DNA of 64,000 bases. It comes from Phymorhynchus buccinoides (taxonomy: Eukaryota; Mollusca; Gastropoda; Neogastropoda; Raphitomidae). The notes below the pieces were generated by a model. That model saw only the letters and a list, made by a program, of their open reading frames with translations. It had not been told where the DNA came from and searched no databases. The position numbers and the translations under genes were made by a program. The stretch is from assembly GCA_017654935.2 (NCBI GenBank), contig CM065686.1:24394034-24458033 (forward strand), given 5' to 3'. Numbering within the stretch: position 1 is the stretch's first letter; every line of letters starts with the position of its first letter. Of this stretch, positions 13,366-42,990 are shown in pieces.

Positions 13366-14200
13366 TCTCTTAACGTTGTTGCCTGTCTGTCGTTTCTGAC
13401 AATGACTGTCAGATAGCAGAGAGGACAGCTGCTACTCCGGCAGGCTGGGCTAAGATTGGTTTATAATTGAGAAGCCTTGCCCAGAATACATCCTCACTCT
13501 CTCGGCCAAAGGGATTTGAGGACGCCAGTTGGCGCTAGGGAAGGCCCCCAAAGGCCAACCAATCCCACTGGCTGCAGCACTAGAGCCAGTGCAAATGCCC
13601 CACGAAAGACTAAGCTGTACCATGATGTTCCAATACTGAACCATATGCTGCACCATGATATTCCAATACTGTGTAATATCATGTATAGTACAGCTCTCAT
13701 TTACTATTGGCTCTTTCTACAGGCCAACCAATCATAAAAAAAAAACAACATTTGGGTCTGAGTGTTCTGTGATCATGATATAAAACCGAAACTAGAAAAG
13801 CATGTAAACTGAAAAATTTATTAAAACATAAAGCAAGAAAAACATACAAACATGCAAACTTCACATTAACTACCAGTTCGTCACATGTGTGTGTGCGTGT
13901 GTGCGGCGTGCGCGCACGCGTGTGTGCATGAATGTGTTTGTGTGTAAATATATTGTCTAGACAATTACTTGCACCAGCGAACTGAATGCATTCAGTTCCA
14001 CGATCTGTGTTGTTGTTTTTCTGCTTCTCTTTTCGATATTTCATCAACAAAAGAACAAAAAGCACCTGATTATCAACATGTTTGGATAGGTAGGGCGCCA
14101 TGTCTTTCAAACAGAAAATTGAGGTTCCCTGCCGTTTGCATGGACTCAAAACTTCGGGTTTTGTGACAGAACCTAGGACGACAACGACAAAAAAAATGCC
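13366..14200. other. Interior of the nested transposon, no gene
   Basis: Contains short internal duplications (CCATGATGTTCCAATACTG and CCATGATATTCCAATACTG near 13620-13675) and a GTGTGC tract near 13885-13945. No transposase motif was found. Confidence 0.5.
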
Positions 14201-14586
14201 GTGACGGCAAAAAAACCTGCCGTGCCGCCCTCATGGATTTCCAGCTGTAAGCGTTATTCGCGCGGCGACCGTTATCTAGAGAAACTCGCCCCAGAATGTC
14301 ACTAAAGAGAAAAAGACAATCGCGGGTGTTAGCGTAGGCCTAGTTGCTGCTTGCATATTCAATAAAATACGCAAAGCGGCGAGAGCAAAGTTGCTAGCTT
14401 AGCCTAATAACATGATTGACCCACCCTGAGAAGAAGGAAGATCATCGTCAAGATCCACTGATGCCTAGCAGAGGCTGATAAAAGGAGATCGATTGCTACC
14501 TGTGGATGTGAATTGACCATCGGAAGAGAATAGAACCTTCTTGGTTTTGTGTTATGTAGTATCTGGATGTGTTTTTAAAGAGAAAA

Positions 14587-33025
<18,439 letters not shown>

Positions 33026-34610
33026 ATCAGGGGGGTGAGGGAGGAGGGGGGGAAGAAGAGAATGGAGGAGGGCGGAAGGGGTTTAGATATAAGAGCTGTG
33101 GTGCGTTATAGTATGGTTTATTTTTTTAATTCAAGCCCTTAGATAAAAATTGAAGTCTGTGGTTTACCTTTAAAAAGCAACAGATGTACTAAAAAAAAAT
33201 AAAAAAAATTGAAATAAATACTCAAATTAATAATTCAAGATAACTTAAGCTAAGGTTTGGGTCACCAAAGGCATATGTGTGCAGGTAAATGAGTCACTGA
33301 AGGCATCTGTGAGAGTAAATGAGGGAGGGGTGGTGGTGTTAGGGTATTAAAGCAGGGGTGCATTATGTTATGCCTGAAGCCTGAATTCGGTTAATTGGGA
33401 ATTCACGTTGTGGTCTGCCCTAAGAAAATATTTTAAAAGATGAAAAACAAGTGTTTGAACTGAAGTCCTAAATCAGTTATTGTAAAAGAAAACTAAGTTA
33501 AGGATTAGTTTATTAAATGCTTCCGTGTGGTCGGGAGAAAGGGGGAGGAGCAAGAAGAGAGCAAGTGTACAAAACTATGGAATAAACAGATGATTACATT
33601 TTGATAGTTTAATTATTCAACGCACACTTGGTCAATTGTTGTGAGGTCCGAGGAGAATGGGTGTTTGTCAGTGCAAATGAGTTATCATTTTATTTTATGT
33701 TCATTTTATAACAAAATATGGCTACAATCATGGTTGAATGATATTATTGTCGCTATTTTTATCAGTGCATATGTACATTGATTCAATCATTGTAACTGTT
33801 AAAAGAGAATGTTTATATCATATTTTTTGCAAGGGAATATGGGTTTATATTTGTTATGTGCTTGCAGTGAAGTACAGTCAAGGATCATGTTGCATGATTT
33901 TGCAATTTACGTACTCGGGGGAGAGGGAAGGGAGAGAGGGAAATATGAAGGTGTATTTGATAAACATAGTTTTTTTGTTTTACTTATGCAATTCATATGT
34001 AACGATTTATCACAAGGGCTTGAAATATTTGTGTACATGTATGTAATTGATCCCTTTTTGTGGAGTTGTCACATACCGTAGGTGTTCTACTAGAGCGTTC
34101 TTGTTATAAACACTGAATTACAATTTTAGCATTCAGGTTATTATGAAAATATTACATTCACTATTTTTATAACTACGAGTTCTTTTATTTGAAGACTACA
34201 GTGTACTAGTCAATGTACAAAAAAAAAAGAAACAGAAGAGTATTTTAGGTGAAGACAATTTTGGTGTTTGTGTGTGTGTATGTGTCACTCTGTGTGGATG
34301 TGTGTCACTCTGTGTGTGTGTGTGTGTGTGCTTCCTTGTTCATAACATTTTTACACAACCTTCCTCCTCCTCCCTTCGCTCTCTCGCCCTGTTTTCTTCC
34401 TCTATCTTACCATCTCGCTGTCCCAGCTTTATTCCCTCACCTTGGTTTACTGAGGCTCTTGCTAGGACTTGCCCTCTCTTGCTTACTGACCAAGGAGGGT
34501 GGGGGGACAGAAGAGAGCAAGTGTACAAACTATGGAATAAACATGATTACATTTTGATAGTTTAATTATTCAACGCAAACTTCTTTGGAAATTTAACTTC
34601 ACTTGTTTGT
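33026..34610 (+). other. Probable clarin 3' UTR / downstream region
   Basis: AATAAA-type signals lie at about 33198, 33212, 33581 and 34541. A segment of about 75 bp containing GAGAGCAAGTGTACAAA, GGAATAAAC and TTTGATAGTTTAATTATTCA occurs at 33546-33612 and again at 34510-34577, so one signal and its surroundings are duplicated. Which signal is used cannot be told from sequence. Confidence 0.55.
33352..33428. repeat. Dispersed repeat, fragment
   Basis: CAGGGGTGCATTATGTTATG with GCCTGAAGCCTGAATTC matches the left part of the element at 52080-52257. Confidence 0.6.
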
Positions 34611-36244
34611 GTGTTACCTTTTGTTTTTGTTTTTTTAGCCTTGTTTTGTCTGTTTAGTCAGAATATTTATTTAGTAAGATCAGGATCATCGTTTACCAAT
34701 TTATTTACTTACAAGTGGTATCATTTTTGTAACAAATTTTTATTCCAGTTTTATTTTTATCTGATTGTGACAATCCCAGGATGGCATTTGTAGGAATCCC
34801 GTCTTGATTTTGTGGTTGGTTTGTTATGTATTGGCTTGCGGCTTTTTTTTTCTATCTTATAAATGTTGTTGGTTTCTTTTATAGCTATCAATTAATGTTT
34901 ATTTGTCAAGATTTATAATAGGTTCAGACAGTTATTCAACTTTGAAATGTCTAGTCATTAAGATAATTTTGGAACGGCAAGTCAGCAGTTAGTATTTGTA
35001 ATCACTAGAAATTACGCATTAAATCTTAGTTTAGTATCTTTTCTTTCAACTTAAATTCCACAAATATTGGTACTGTCTGTATATTGAGTTTGTCTTTTCT
35101 TAATTAGCAATGCTAGTTATCAGATTGCATAAGAAATTCACTTTAAATTATTGCTTTCCCGCATCTGAGGTTTAGACTTGCTTTGTTGACATTCTGTTGA
35201 ATAATTCCAAATGATGTTTTCCTTAAGTATTTGAATTATATTTTACATTATTCTTCAACATAAGAAAGACAGAAACAAAGTGTTGTGTCTGTATTGTAAA
35301 CATGATTTGAAAAAAAAAGGTAAGATCAATTCATTTTCTTCTTCTCTTCTTCTTCTCCTTAGGCAGCCAACTTCATCACGTTGAAGATTCTGCTGCACTT
35401 TAGGGGGTAGTACGAAAAAGAGAGAAATAGCAAAAGATAGAGTATAAAGCGATGATTGAAATGAATGCAAGATAGTCGGGAAATAACTGAAGTATTTACA
35501 GATACACAGCTTACTATGTAGAAAGATATTCATGAGAATCAAAACCGAAGGAAGTTAGTTAGATATTTGAAGATTTAATTTGGGAAAGAAGAAAAAAAGT
35601 GGGGTGGGATGGACGGGGTTGGGGTGGGTGGGTGTGATAGAGGGAAAGAAGAGTTAAAAGTCATGCCCGACTGTTTGGGAACTACTATTCGTTGGACAGT
35701 TTTTACAGCACAGCACTCACTGTGTATGCATAATTGATGACCATAGGGTACTGGTCTTCCTCCCTTACTGCTATTGATTATTGGACAGAGGCTGGCAAGC
35801 AATTTGGGAAATGGTACTTGAGATCTGTGTCAGTCAGACACTTTGCTTACAACCTAAGTTAGGAGCATTATCTGAAGTGCTAAGAACCATTTTATACTTT
35901 TTTTTGGGTATAAACCTTTTCAAATTAACAGTAGGGAACAAGACTTCTTCTTTTCTCTTGCTAGCAAATATGTCTCTATGCTTGTTTGCGTGATAATCTT
36001 TAAAGTCCCACTGACGCGGCTGGATTAAGTCCCTTGTTTTCTTCTGGGTAGGTGTGACCCACATACAGTCTTCCCCCATATACGATCTAGGCTGCTCTTT
36101 GAAGTGATGTCTCGTTTTCATGCATGGGGGAATATGTATGGCAGTCACACCTGGTCAGAATAAGATTTCTTACCAGCGAGAGAGGGAAACCCGTGATTTT
36201 CACTCATGTATCTGGTGGGTGTTTAAGGTTCAGTAATTGCCATA
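34611..36244. other. Intergenic, no gene
   Basis: AT-rich sequence. One dispersed repeat at 35340-35420 (TTAGGCAGCCAACTTCATCA, then GAAGATTCTGCTGCACTTTA) has a second copy at 41346-41430. No coding region was recognised. Confidence 0.55.
35340..35420. repeat. Dispersed repeat copy 1 (CAGCCAACTTCATCACG)
   Basis: About 80 bp nearly identical to 41346-41430, both preceded by CTTCTTCTTC-like pyrimidines and ending GGGGGTAGTACGAAAAAGA. The family was not identified. Confidence 0.7.
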
Positions 36245-36706
36245 CTTTTTCAGACAATGTTAGTATGAAGCACACCTTAGTATAAGGCGCACCCCACCAC
36301 ACAGAACCTGAAAAAATGATTCTCCACATGGTGCGGGCAGAGTATTTGATCCATTACAAGCTGGTCTCTTTTCTTTCTTTTTTGTTTTTGTTTGATAAGA
36401 TGAAAGGAAAACATCTCATATGTTATATTTGACCAGCAGTGTAATATTTTTTTTTCTCCGGGGTAGAAAATAGTACGAAGAAACTCAATGGAGAGCCGAA
36501 CAACAGAGGGCCTTAAGAGAAGAAGCCCCCCCTCAATCAAATGTTTCGGCCCTGACAATACCTTTATTACCTTATTATGCTCAATAAGGCGCATCCCCCA
36601 AATTTGACACAAAATCAAGATTTTGTTATTATAGTTTCTTACTATATTAATAGTCAGGGGTCTCGGTCTAGGAAAAAAAGTATCGCCTTATAGTCTGTAA
36701 AATACG
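36245..36706. mobile_element. MITE with ACTATAAGGCG termini, copy 1
   Basis: The right end AAGTATCGCCTTATAGTCTG followed by TAAAATACGGTAATG resembles the reverse complement of the left end of 51944-52290. The left end has GTATAAGGCGCACC. Such 'accounts for TATAAGGCGC / ATACGGTA' termini are known from short DNA elements in many animals. No transposase. Confidence 0.65.
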
Positions 36707-36907
36707 GTAATGAAAGAAAATAATGGTGGATAGAATGTGTCCTATCAATCGTATGATCTGAAGTTGTGCAGGCACACTCCACTGCATACATTGTCTAGAC
36801 TCTAGTGCAGATGCATTTGATGGCAGCAACATACTATCAACGTTAACAACTATTTTGGCTTGAGTACGATAGTTTAATTTTTTTTTAAAATTTTCTGTCT
36901 TCTAATT

Positions 36908-37466
36908 CATACACTTTACTTTCATTGTTCAGAATAACACATACACTGATATTACTAGTTCATACACTTTACTTTCATTGTTCAGAATAACACATACACT
37001 GATATTACTAGTTCACACACTTTACTTTCATCGTTCAAAATAACACAAACACTGATATTACTAGTTCACACACTTTACTTTCATCGTTCAGAATAACACA
37101 TACACTGATATTACTAGTTCACACACTTTACTTTCATCGTTCAAAATAACACAAACACTGATATTACTAGTTCACACACTTTACTTTCATCGTTCAAAAT
37201 AACACACTTTCAAGAATAACACTGATATTACTAGTTCACACACTTTACTTTCATCGTTCAGAATAACACATACACTGATATTACTAGTTCACACACTTTA
37301 CTTTCATCGTTCAGAATAACACATACACTGACATTACTAGTTCACACACTTTACTTTCATTTACTTTCATTGTTCAGAATAACACATACACTGATATTAC
37401 TAGTTCACACACTTTACTTTCATCGTTCAGAATAACACATACACTGATATTACTAGTTCACACACT
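36908..37466. repeat. 53-bp tandem array
   Basis: About 10.5 copies of a 53-bp unit (CACACACTTTACTTTCATCG, then TTCAGAATAACACATACACT and GATATTACTAGTT). One unit is shortened near 37185-37215 and one is expanded near 37355. Unit-to-unit identity is high. Confidence 0.95.
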
Positions 37467-39389
37467 GGCCATCACAGGGCCAAGCTCCAGGTGCACTACA
37501 TGCTGGCCTACTCTCATCAAGGGAAATATAAGCAGATACGTGAAGAAGGCAAATACAATAAATTGAATAAATGAATGAAGGAATGAATGAATAGCCAACA
37601 GAGTGACAGAGAAAACACCCACCCACATCCTCCATCCCCCCATACACACGCACATAAATACATGAACATATACACACACGCAAACACACACGAGTAAATG
37701 ACAATACAATTAACTGAAAGCAAAATGGAATCTGACATTTGTTATATCTTTTCCTTTTGATAGTTTAATATTGAATGTAATTGGTGTGGCGAAATTATCA
37801 CCGGTGCGATTTGCTCATTTTGTTGTGCTGGTAATTGTTAAAGTGGTTTTAAATGGGAACTCTGCACACCAGGAATTGTGCAAATAGAACTGATGAAACG
37901 TCACTGTTTGAAATTAACTTTAAATATTGATGTTGTGTAAAGCATCAGTCGTTTTTCCTGGGTTTCTTTGAACACATTGTTTTCTTTGGGGGTGGTTTGG
38001 TTGTGAAAAATCATCGATCACAGTTTATATCTTTTTAAGTCACCATGACGACACTGGTTTGGAATTGTTATTTTCATTGGGTTTCTGAATGGAAGATTTG
38101 ATTTCAAAATGCCTTTGGCCACATATCATTACAGTGTTTGTAAAATTGTTTGTCGTCTGTATTCAATAGTTTCTGGTTTGATCCAATTAGAACATTGAAA
38201 TCCCTCCTGCCATGTTTATGATATTATAACCTATTTGTGAAACAGAAATCCGGTTATTTCAAAATGTGATTGAAAAAAATGAAATGCCATTTTATTTTGA
38301 AAAAGAAAAAAGTTTTATTACATCGGTTGTGGTGAGGGTTTTTTAGCACCATATTTATTATTGTCCATTCTGTTGGCTGGTGGTCAAGTTTACAGGTCTA
38401 GCAGTCACCTGTTCACAATGCTAATTCCTGGCGATTTTGAATCGTTTTCAGACCACTACGGTAGTTAGGAGTTTATACTCCTTGACCACTCACACAAAAA
38501 AGCAAACTGACAACTGAATTTCACTCAGCATCTTTTTGTGATGAAAAATAATTTAAATACATCTGAATATTGCACTTTTTTTTTACTTGTATATACCATG
38601 CATATTCAGTTCAAAGGGAACACAAATTAAAATCAAATTGAGTTTTTATTGTCAATATATATTTTGTATTACCATTTTGTAATCTATACCCAAAGCATTC
38701 TTCCCCAGAAATAAGCATTCCACACAATTTTCTCCAATTCCAAGTATTTGTTATCAAATATATTTTTGTTATTAAAAAACACCAGGTACTGAAATTTTAC
38801 CGTTGTTATTTGTTTAAATCTGGTTTCCATAAAATGATAAAACTAATTAGAATCATTAATAAATCCACATTTTGTATGTGCTCTTTTTCTTCTTTTCTTT
38901 CTATTTTCTTGAGAGTAACAATCCTCCAGGATAAACAGGAGAGCTTGAGCATTTGCTAGAAACAATTTCTATAGATAATAATGTATTGATTAATATGTTC
39001 TTATAATATGCGTACATATCATGTCTAAACATATCATTGAAGGATTGATTTTGTTGTTCTTTGCCTTTTCTATGTTGATATTTTTTGGGGTGATAAGATT
39101 GTTAACCTTTATAGCCTTTTTCTTGCAAAACATGGATGTGGTACATTGAGCACTTGTCACTATAGATGTACTGAGCTTGTTTACTCAATCTTGCCTTTGG
39201 TAACTTGATGCACTCCTAATCAGGAACATGTTATTCATTTGATTTGTAAATAAAACTCTTTCATGAAAGATGGTCTTTCTCTTTTTGTCTGTGTCTCACT
39301 GTCTGCGTGTCTGGCTCTCTTTTTGTCTGTGCGGCTGTGTGTTCTGTAATTTTATCAAAATCTATCTACAACAGAACACATGTAAAATT
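37467..39389. other. Intergenic, no gene
   Basis: AT-rich sequence without convincing coding potential. AATAAAACTC with a following T-rich region (about 39248-39300) is an isolated polyadenylation-like signal. Confidence 0.5.
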
Positions 39390-39419
39390 CTCTCTCTCTC
39401 TCTGTGTCTCTCTATGTGC

Positions 39420-39455
<36 letters not shown>

Positions 39456-39513
39456 CTGTATCTCTGTGTGTCTGTCTGTCTCTCTCTCTGTCTGTCTCTC
39501 TGTCTCTCTCTCG
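39390..39513. repeat. (CT)n(CTGT)n microsatellite
   Basis: CT tract interspersed with GTCTGTCT units. Confidence 0.9.
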
Positions 39514-40394
39514 GCAGCTGTGTTACTGGTCCATGTATTATCATTTTAGCCTACTTCTGTTTCTATCATGTACACAGTGTGTAGTCTGCTAGTCCTCCCC
39601 TCCCACCGTTGCCTGACAACTTCGTTTTTGTTCCTAGGCTAAGCTTCCGTCATGCAAAGTTAAAGTGTGCATGCAAGTGTGTGTGTATGTGTGTGTGCAT
39701 GCATACTTATGTACGTGTATAAGCGTGCATATGTGTGTGTATGCATACTTGGAATTTAGAAAAGAGTTTCGTCTATTTTTATTTGTGAAGGTACGTGTGT
39801 GTGTGTGTGGCACATACAGTTTGGCAGCCTCGCCCACCCCACCCCACCCTTATCGCCCGACCACAATTATTCTCTTCTCTCGCCACCTAACTTGGGATCT
39901 CTGTCTGATACAGCTCACCCACCCCAGCCCTTTGCAAAAAGTGAAACTAAAAGCCAAAAGGTACTACTATCAAATCTCTATTCCTACTGAAATGAATGTA
40001 TGAGCTGTATGCTATGAACTTTCCCAAGAGAAGAAAAGGCATCAGTGTTGGATTAAAATAAAGTTACAATTTGAATTTTGACATCTAGTTCACATTGGTT
40101 TGTTTCTCTTTCCGTGTCCATGGGTGCTACTCTTTCAGTTTTACACTGATTTCAGTATTTTTAAATTTACCAGAAACAAGTTCTTTTTTTTTTTATTCAT
40201 AAAAAAAATTCAGCACAAGCGATTTGGGGCGTTTTTAACTTGGTTGTTCTATCTTGGAAGTTTATAAAGGCAATGTAATAATTTTACAAGGCTTATCAGA
40301 CTCAAACTGTCTCTGTCTATCATTTTAACTGTCTGTCTCGTTACCTCTCTGTCTTAAGTTGATAGACACTGGTCAAAATAAAATGGGGTTTTTT
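39514..40394. other. Intergenic, no gene
   Basis: GT-rich patch near 39665-39745. No gene. Confidence 0.5.
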
Positions 40395-40690
40395 CTCACG
40401 AATTTCTTTAAGGTCAAGGTCAACGTGTTTATATTTTTTTCTACAGAACCACCCCAGCCTTGTGGTACACAACCACACAAAATTTGAAGCCACTCTGTTC
40501 TCAGGTTCATGAGATATAGCTTGAACATGAAATGTATAGCGTAAAGAAGAAAATTTCAGTTTTCAAGGTCAAGGTCAGCATGGTTGCATTTTTTATGGGA
40601 CCATCTGCGTGCCCTGATACACACTTACACAAAATTTGAAGCGATTCTGTTCACTGGTTCGCGAGCGAGTTACAGGGCAAATACCTACAC
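40395..40690. repeat. AGGTCA / AAATTTGAAGC module block (reverse orientation)
   Basis: TTTAAGGTCAAGGTCAACGT, CACAAAATTTGAAGCCACTC, GTTTTCAAGGTCAAGGTCAG and CACAAAATTTGAAGCGATTC occur in order. These are two units in the orientation of 10130-10485 and opposite to 3398-4300. Confidence 0.75.
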
Positions 40691-41345
40691 CCCCCCCCCC
40701 CACACCCACACACACACACACACATACATACCTAAGGGGCCGCTACACTACATACAATTTGATCCCAATGCGATGCGATTTGACATCTGTGAGGCATGAT
40801 TCTCATGAAATTCAACTGTCTAAATGAATGATGAAATCCTACTTGTTTTGTTCACTACATTTGTAACCCATACACGAACCTGATGAAATATCTATATTTC
40901 TCTATCACACATTTTATTTGATTCCTGTATTGGGGTAGAATAGTGAGAGAAAATAGTAGAATTATTTTTAGGTGGACGTATTTCACGTGAATCCTGACCC
41001 GCAAATATCGTCACAATTGCATCGCATTGGGATAGAATCATATATAGTGTAGCAAAGAAATTTGCTGCCTGACATGCACATTTAATGAATAATTTTGACA
41101 TGACACAAGTAACGTTTCGAAAGACAACCTTACATAGATAAGAACACACACACACACACACACACACACAAAGACGCACACACACTCACACCACCACCAC
41201 CAACCAGGAACATCTGACAAAAATTGTAAAACAGTGCAACCAGAAGGCAGGGAACGTGTCGCGCCCAAAGCGTGTCAGATTGATTTATCTTGCATGGTTT
41301 TTTTTAATGCCATTGATTGTATTATAATTTCTCTCTCTCTCTCCT
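40691..41345. other. Intergenic with CA tracts and a short inverted pair
   Basis: CA tracts at 40700-40725 and 41146-41190. CACTACATACAATTTGATCC-type sequence (about 40747) is inverted near 41015-41050 (GCATCGCATTGGGATAGAAT), suggesting a decayed TIR element of about 300 bp (about 40735-41055). Confidence 0.45.
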
Positions 41346-41430
41346 TCTTCTTCGTGTTCTTCGCCTTAGGCAGCCAACTTCATCACGCTGAAGATTCTGC
41401 TGCACTTTAGGGGGTAGTACGAAAAAGAAA
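41346..41430. repeat. Dispersed repeat copy 2 (CAGCCAACTTCATCACG)
   Basis: Partner of 35340-35420; the two differ at a few positions only. Confidence 0.7.
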
Positions 41431-41520
41431 GAAAATACGTTCAGCAAAGATAGGGTAGATAGTGAGATAGGATGAGATATTATTGGGAAAAGATAGAGCC
41501 AAGATAGTCAGGAATTTAGT

Positions 41521-41607
41521 ATTATTATCCTTTTACATGATATAGCAAACGGAGTATCATAATAAATATGATACTCCGTTTGCTATATCATGTAAAAGGA
41601 TAATAAT
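41521..41607. repeat. Perfect 40-bp inverted repeat with 7-bp loop
   Basis: The arm 41521-41560 (ATTATTATCC...GGAGTATCAT) and the arm 41568-41607 (ATGATACTCC...GGATAATAAT) are exact reverse complements; the loop is AATAAAT. Confidence 0.97.
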
Positions 41608-42240
41608 TTTGTGAGATAGATTTATAACTTTAAGGAAATCAATTTGATAATATTTCTCTCTCTTTTTTCCTCCCCCCCCCCCCCCCCCCCCATGTCTCTC
41701 AATTAAGCCCTAAACAAGAACCACAACACCTCATATGGCATGTCATGTATCATGTGATATTAGGTCATATCATGGGTATCAATATTTTTAAAGTCAGATA
41801 CGTAGTAATATAAATGTGAAATATATGTAATTTTTAAAGTATCTTTTACAGAATAGATTATACCTTCGATTTTACTTAAATAAGTAATTTGAACCAGAAG
41901 AATGATTTCCCGTGGGGTCACCAGAAGCGCACGAACACTATGTCATACAGGGTGGAAAAAAACCAAGCAAACACTTGGGTGGTTGTAATTTTGACAAGGA
42001 AATAATTTAATTACACAATACTTCGGGTCACAGACCCTTCAAAGGTGCAAAAAGAAAATGAGAACAAAATCAAGGTAGGAAAACGAACAAACACCAAAAG
42101 TCCTCAAAACAAATGAACAGAGTTCACAGTAAAATATGAAAGAACAATGCTCACTAAAGAGAGAATGTGAAGACAACAAGAAATCTCACGTGGAAATAAA
42201 AAGTGTTAAAAAAAGAGAGAGAAAGAAAGAAAAAGAAGAA
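41608..42240. other. Upstream region of KAT7, no gene
   Basis: A poly-C run at about 41671-41691. Otherwise AT-rich. Confidence 0.5.
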
Positions 42241-42269
42241 GAAAGGGGTTCATGCCATCGGGTTGAAGG

Positions 42270-42300
<31 letters not shown>

Positions 42301-42377
42301 AGGGGGGTGTGTGTTTTTAAACACCAAGAAAACCGAGAGATGAAAAGGGGGGGTAGGGAAAGAGAAGAAGGAGAAAC

Positions 42378-42425
<48 letters not shown>

Positions 42426-42572
42426 GAGAGAGAGAGACGTCAGGGGACATTATCCTCAATACACGCTACGACACCGGAAGAAGTAAAAAAAAGTTGCCGC
42501 CGCAGAAGACGTGAAGTGCGCCAGTCTTTTCGCGTCAGCCAAGCAGGCACGGTCTAATCAGCAGTTTTGAAA
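42241..42572 (+). promoter_or_regulatory. Putative KAT7 promoter / 5' UTR
   Basis: Immediately upstream of the KAT7 start codon lie a G tract (42271-42306), a (GA)n tract (42384-42438) and a GC-richer segment with ACACCGGAAGAAG (CCGGAAG is an ETS-type core, about 42471) and GCCGCCGCAGAAGACG. Neither TATA box nor transcription start can be assigned. The promoter role is inferred from position only. Confidence 0.4.
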
Positions 42573-42587
42573 ATGCCAAGAAGAAAG
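42573..42587 (+). CDS. KAT7: KAT7 exon 1 (coding part)
   Basis: ATGCCAAGAAGAAAG encodes MPRRK, then the donor GTGAAA (phase 0). The five residues equal the start of vertebrate KAT7, and the next exon follows in frame. Confidence 0.8.
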
Positions 42588-42945
42588 GTGAAAACTGAAA
42601 TATGTACTTTTATTGAAATGTATCTCAGGGTTTTATGTGCACGGGATGTGGACCTGGACGCAACAAGAACAGCTTCTTTCCACGAACGGTGCGAGACTCT
42701 CAGACTGGAACAGCCTCAACGAATAACGATGACACCGTGGGAGCTGAGACGATCGAGGCCTTCAAGCTCCGCCTCTCGTCTCCAACAACAAATCACTAAA
42801 ACATTTTTTTTTTCAAATCACTAAATCATATTTTTGGTGTGGCTATATTCACATTTATGCCCGTCAACTTGTCAAGAACGATAATCTGTTGACTGAAAAG
42901 GCAGTGGCTATGTTTTCTGGTACTAATTATCGTTCTTGACGGGCA

Positions 42946-42990
<45 letters not shown>

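Larger units (their letters stand above)
12685..14246. mobile_element. Non-autonomous DNA transposon nested in the MITE
   Basis: A 1562-bp insert has perfect 12-bp terminal inverted repeats (AGCTGGAAATCC / GGATTTCCAGCT) and is flanked by GTA on both sides, read as a 3-bp target duplication. The uninterrupted relative at 46236-46262 shows the empty site (GGCGTAAGCGTTATTC). Subterminal regions are rich in GCCGT/ACGGC motifs (12700-12895 and 14200-14230). No transposase is visible. A 3-bp duplication would fit PIF/Harbinger, but no other hallmark confirms this. The insert itself contains a (GT)n tract and a LINE tail. Confidence 0.8.
12395..14292. mobile_element. MITE (outer, interrupted) with GGGGC termini
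   Basis: The outer parts (12395-12684 and 14247-14292) align with an uninterrupted relative at about 45950-46280. Shared blocks include CGGTCTAAGAAACACCCTTC, AACTATCCGGAACTAGTAGG and TATTCGCGCGGCGACCGTTA. Termini are imperfect inverted repeats (GGGGCTAGTTTCACAAGG against GGGGCGAGTTTCTCTAG). The element is split by the insertion at 12685-14246. Confidence 0.8.

Noticed and set aside
36277..36618. 113-codon minus-strand frame
   Set aside because: Falls within the ACTATAAGGCG MITE; no family resemblance.
41521..41607. MicroRNA precursor
   Set aside because: The arms are perfectly complementary over 40 bp, whereas animal precursors are imperfect hairpins with a conserved mature arm. Kept only as a palindrome of interest.
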